NCBI GenBank assembly: GCA_039198685.1
Contig: JBCCTK010000024.1
Span: 1 to 26,355 of the forward strand
Source: UBA5336 sp039198685
Lineage (GTDB): Bacteria; Pseudomonadota; Alphaproteobacteria; Caulobacterales; Hyphomonadaceae
Reading direction: 5' to 3'
DNA length: 26,355 bases
Shown: one piece after another, positions 24,810-26,355 of the stretch
Layout: the number at the start of each line of letters is the position of its first letter
Numbering within the stretch: the first letter of the stretch is position 1
The notes under the pieces: model-generated
Told to the model about the DNA's origin: nothing
The model's database searches: none
The model's input: only the letters and a program-made list of their open reading frames with translations
Position numbers and translations under genes: made by a program

Positions 24810-25257
24810 CTCCATTAAGCGCATGTTCTCAGGAGAACCCGAGCGCGACGAAGCCGTTGACCCCCATGAAGCGGCGGCCGCTTTGCTTGTCGAGGCAGCC
24901 CTGGCCGATGGCGTATACGCCAATATGGAAAGCGATATGATCGCTATGATCCTGCTGGAGAGCTTCGACTTTGACGCCGAACGGGTCGATGCCTTACTGG
25001 CCAAGGGCGAGCTCCTTGCCGAAGAAGCCATCGGGTCGCACGAGTTCACAAAGCACGTGAAAAAACTACCGCTGACCGAGCGAGAGGCTATCATTGAGGG
25101 ACTGTTTCGCGTTGCAATGGCCGATGGAGACAAATGCCCCTACGAAGACGCCTATATTCGCCATGTGGCCTCGCTCCTCCATGTGGACGATGTGCGCCGT
25201 GCCCATGCTCGAAAACGGGCCGAAGTACGCTTGTCACGCGACAGCAGCGCGAATTGA
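24802..25257 (+). CDS. TerB-family (tellurite resistance TerB-like) protein
   Basis: A 151-residue cytoplasmic, all-helical, acidic protein. The segment EAAAALLVEAALADGVYANMES and the later LFRVAMADGDKCPYEDAYI are the two halves of the TerB fold, each with the A-D-G acidic loop that is thought to bind metal. The true start is the ATG at 24802 (MFDSIKRMFSG); the frame also opens at 24742 but that lies inside the S4 gene. The function of stand-alone TerB proteins is not settled; nothing here points to tellurite. Confidence 0.82.
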   Translation: MFDSIKRMFSGEPERDEAVDPHEAAAALLVEAALADGVYANMESDMIAMILLESFDFDAERVDALLAKGELLAEEAIGSHEFTKHVKKLPLTEREAIIEGLFRVAMADGDKCPYEDAYIRHVASLLHVDDVRRAHARKRAEVRLSRDSSAN

Positions 25258-25316
25258 CAATCCAGAACGTCTGACTACCTGATCGCTCTTGAACCAGCCG
25301 GAAGACCTGCTCGCCC

Positions 25317-25661
25317 ATGACCTATATCGTCGTCGACGCCTGCATTAAATGCAAATATATGGATTGCGTCGAAGTCTGCCCCGTGGATTGTTTCTACGAG
25401 GGCGAGAATATGCTCGTGATACACCCCGATGAGTGCATCGATTGCGGGGTCTGCGAACCCGAATGTCCCATAGAAGCCATCAAACCTGACACTGAAGACG
25501 ACCCGGATTCCAAATGGCTGAAGCTAAACACTGAGTATTCGAAAGTGTGGCCAAATATCACGCGGATGAAAGAGCCTCCCGAAGATAGGGAAAAATATGC
25601 CAATGAGACAGATAAGCTGGCGAAATACTTCAGTGCAAAGCCGGGCGAAGGCGATGGCTGA
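25317..25661 (+). CDS. fdxA: 7Fe ferredoxin FdxA ([3Fe-4S][4Fe-4S])
   Basis: A 114-residue ferredoxin of the Azotobacter FdI type. Nine cysteines are seen in the cluster region: Cys9, 12, 17, 21, 25, 40, 43, 46 and 50. By comparison with the family, Cys9, Cys17 and Cys50 hold the [3Fe-4S] cluster, and Cys21, Cys40, Cys43 and Cys46 hold the [4Fe-4S] cluster. The C-terminal 50 residues are the usual helical extension (SKWLKLNTEYSKVWPNIT). It is a cytoplasmic electron carrier; partners are not known. It starts 59 bases after the TerB gene and precedes carD, a pairing common in alphaproteobacteria. Confidence 0.95.
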   Translation: MTYIVVDACIKCKYMDCVEVCPVDCFYEGENMLVIHPDECIDCGVCEPECPIEAIKPDTEDDPDSKWLKLNTEYSKVWPNITRMKEPPEDREKYANETDKLAKYFSAKPGEGDG

Positions 25662-25680
25662 GCCTGAACGGCAATTCATG

Positions 25681-25709
25681 TTGTGAATTCGTTGCAAATC
25701 TGTTATGCT
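25681..25709 (+). promoter_or_regulatory. candidate promoter of carD
   Basis: TTGTGA (25681-25686) and TATGCT (25704-25709) are separated by 17 bases in the 162-base gap between fdxA and carD. Each hexamer matches the sigma-70 consensus in four of six positions, and the region is locally AT-rich. It would give a leader of roughly 110 bases. A short inverted repeat AATTCA/TGAATT lies just after fdxA and overlaps the -35. Confidence 0.4.
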
Positions 25710-25823
25710 CTACGCTTGAGTGAGCAATAGACCATAGCGCAAGCCCTGCCGACCGGAGTGTCTTTCAAAAGGCATACCGTTGGCGGGCTTTGCTCTGAGT
25801 GGCGTGAGAAAGGGGTTATACCC

Positions 25824-26348
25824 ATGACAAAAAAAGCGCAGGCGAAAGCCGGACTGACCTTCGATATTGGCCAGAGCATTGTGTACCCCGCCCATGGCGT
25901 GGGCGCCGTCACCGGCATCGAAACCCAAACCGTCGCTGGAATGGAACTGGAAGTCTATGTTGTGTCGTTCGACCAGGACAAAATGATCCTGCGCGTGCCG
26001 ACCAATCGGGCCGAAGCCTCTGGTATGCGCGCCCTGGCCGGCTCCAAGCTGGTCGATGACGCGTTGCGCACCCTCGGCGGCCGTGCCCGGATCAAGCGCA
26101 CCATGTGGTCGCGGCGGGCCCAGGAATATGAGGCCAAGATTAATTCTGGAGACTTGATCTCAATCGCAGAAGTTGTGCGCGATCTCCATCGCGGCGAAGA
26201 TCAGCCCGACCAGTCCTATTCGGAGCGTCAATTGTATGAAAGCGCTTTGGATCGCATGGCCCGCGAGCTGGCCGCTGTAGAGAACATTGACCGCGATAAA
26301 GCGATGGATCGCCTGGCTGAATCCCTCGCCAAGAAGAAGGCGGCCTGA
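25824..26348 (+). CDS. carD: CarD-family transcription regulator
   Basis: A 174-residue CarD/CdnL-type protein. The N-terminal RNA-polymerase-interacting Tudor-like domain is seen as FDIGQSIVYPAHGVGAVTGI followed by YVVSFDQDKMILRVPTNRA. The helical C-terminal DNA-binding domain follows, with the tryptophan at TMWSRRAQEYE typical of the family. CarD stabilises the open promoter complex, often at rRNA and ribosomal promoters, and acts as a global regulator. The ATG at 25824 has AAGGGG about eight bases upstream; an in-frame GTG at 25758 lacks one and would add unrelated residues. Confidence 0.93.
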   Translation: MTKKAQAKAGLTFDIGQSIVYPAHGVGAVTGIETQTVAGMELEVYVVSFDQDKMILRVPTNRAEASGMRALAGSKLVDDALRTLGGRARIKRTMWSRRAQEYEAKINSGDLISIAEVVRDLHRGEDQPDQSYSERQLYESALDRMARELAAVENIDRDKAMDRLAESLAKKKAA

Positions 26349-26355
26349 AAAGACA

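Overview
The window looks like a piece of an alphaproteobacterial chromosome, probably from the Hyphomonadaceae/Maricaulales/Parvularculaceae side of the class. Four things suggest this: an aerobic-type cobaltochelatase CobT; the gene run SUV3-like helicase, S4 protein, FdxA ferredoxin, CarD; a DUF3108 periplasmic protein next to rpmB; and an AqpS-type aquaporin paired with ArsC. The placement is inferred from gene content, since no rRNA or other phylogenetic marker was compared. I see no insertion sequence, CRISPR array, tRNA or rRNA. The sequence is almost fully coding, with short gaps and many overlapping start/stop junctions.

Region 1 (1-3660): the 3' end of an alpha/beta hydrolase, an aqpS-arsC arsenic unit on the minus strand, and divergently cobT. 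Region 2 (3686-5860, minus): a class I methyltransferase of unassigned function, the rRNA methyltransferase/hemolysin TlyA, and a doubtful small ORF. Region 3 (5934-10875): a FATP-type acyl-CoA synthetase convergent with a CitE/malyl-CoA-lyase-like enzyme, separated by a strong hairpin, then a cation diffusion facilitator and a short Rieske protein. Region 4 (11008-12459): an NtrC-type sigma-54 response regulator.

Region 5 (12456-18321, minus) is the most unusual part. It is a tight five-gene operon read GT39-like membrane glycosyltransferase, DPM1-like GT2, short GDPD-like phosphodiesterase, a fusion of a GT-C-like membrane domain with a uridine kinase/phosphoribulokinase-like domain, and a HAD phosphatase. 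Two of its junctions are ATGA stop/start overlaps. It combines lipid-linked sugar transfer with a kinase, a phosphodiesterase and a phosphatase, which suggests an envelope glycan or glycolipid carrying a phosphorylated small molecule. Substrates cannot be read from the sequence. Upstream on the same strand lie a Bcr/CflA transporter, a NUDIX hydrolase and rpmB.

Region 6 (20859-26348, plus): DUF3108 protein, SUV3-like helicase, S4/Hsp15-like protein, TerB-like protein, FdxA and CarD. This reads as a housekeeping RNA/transcription cluster with overlapping genes at its core.
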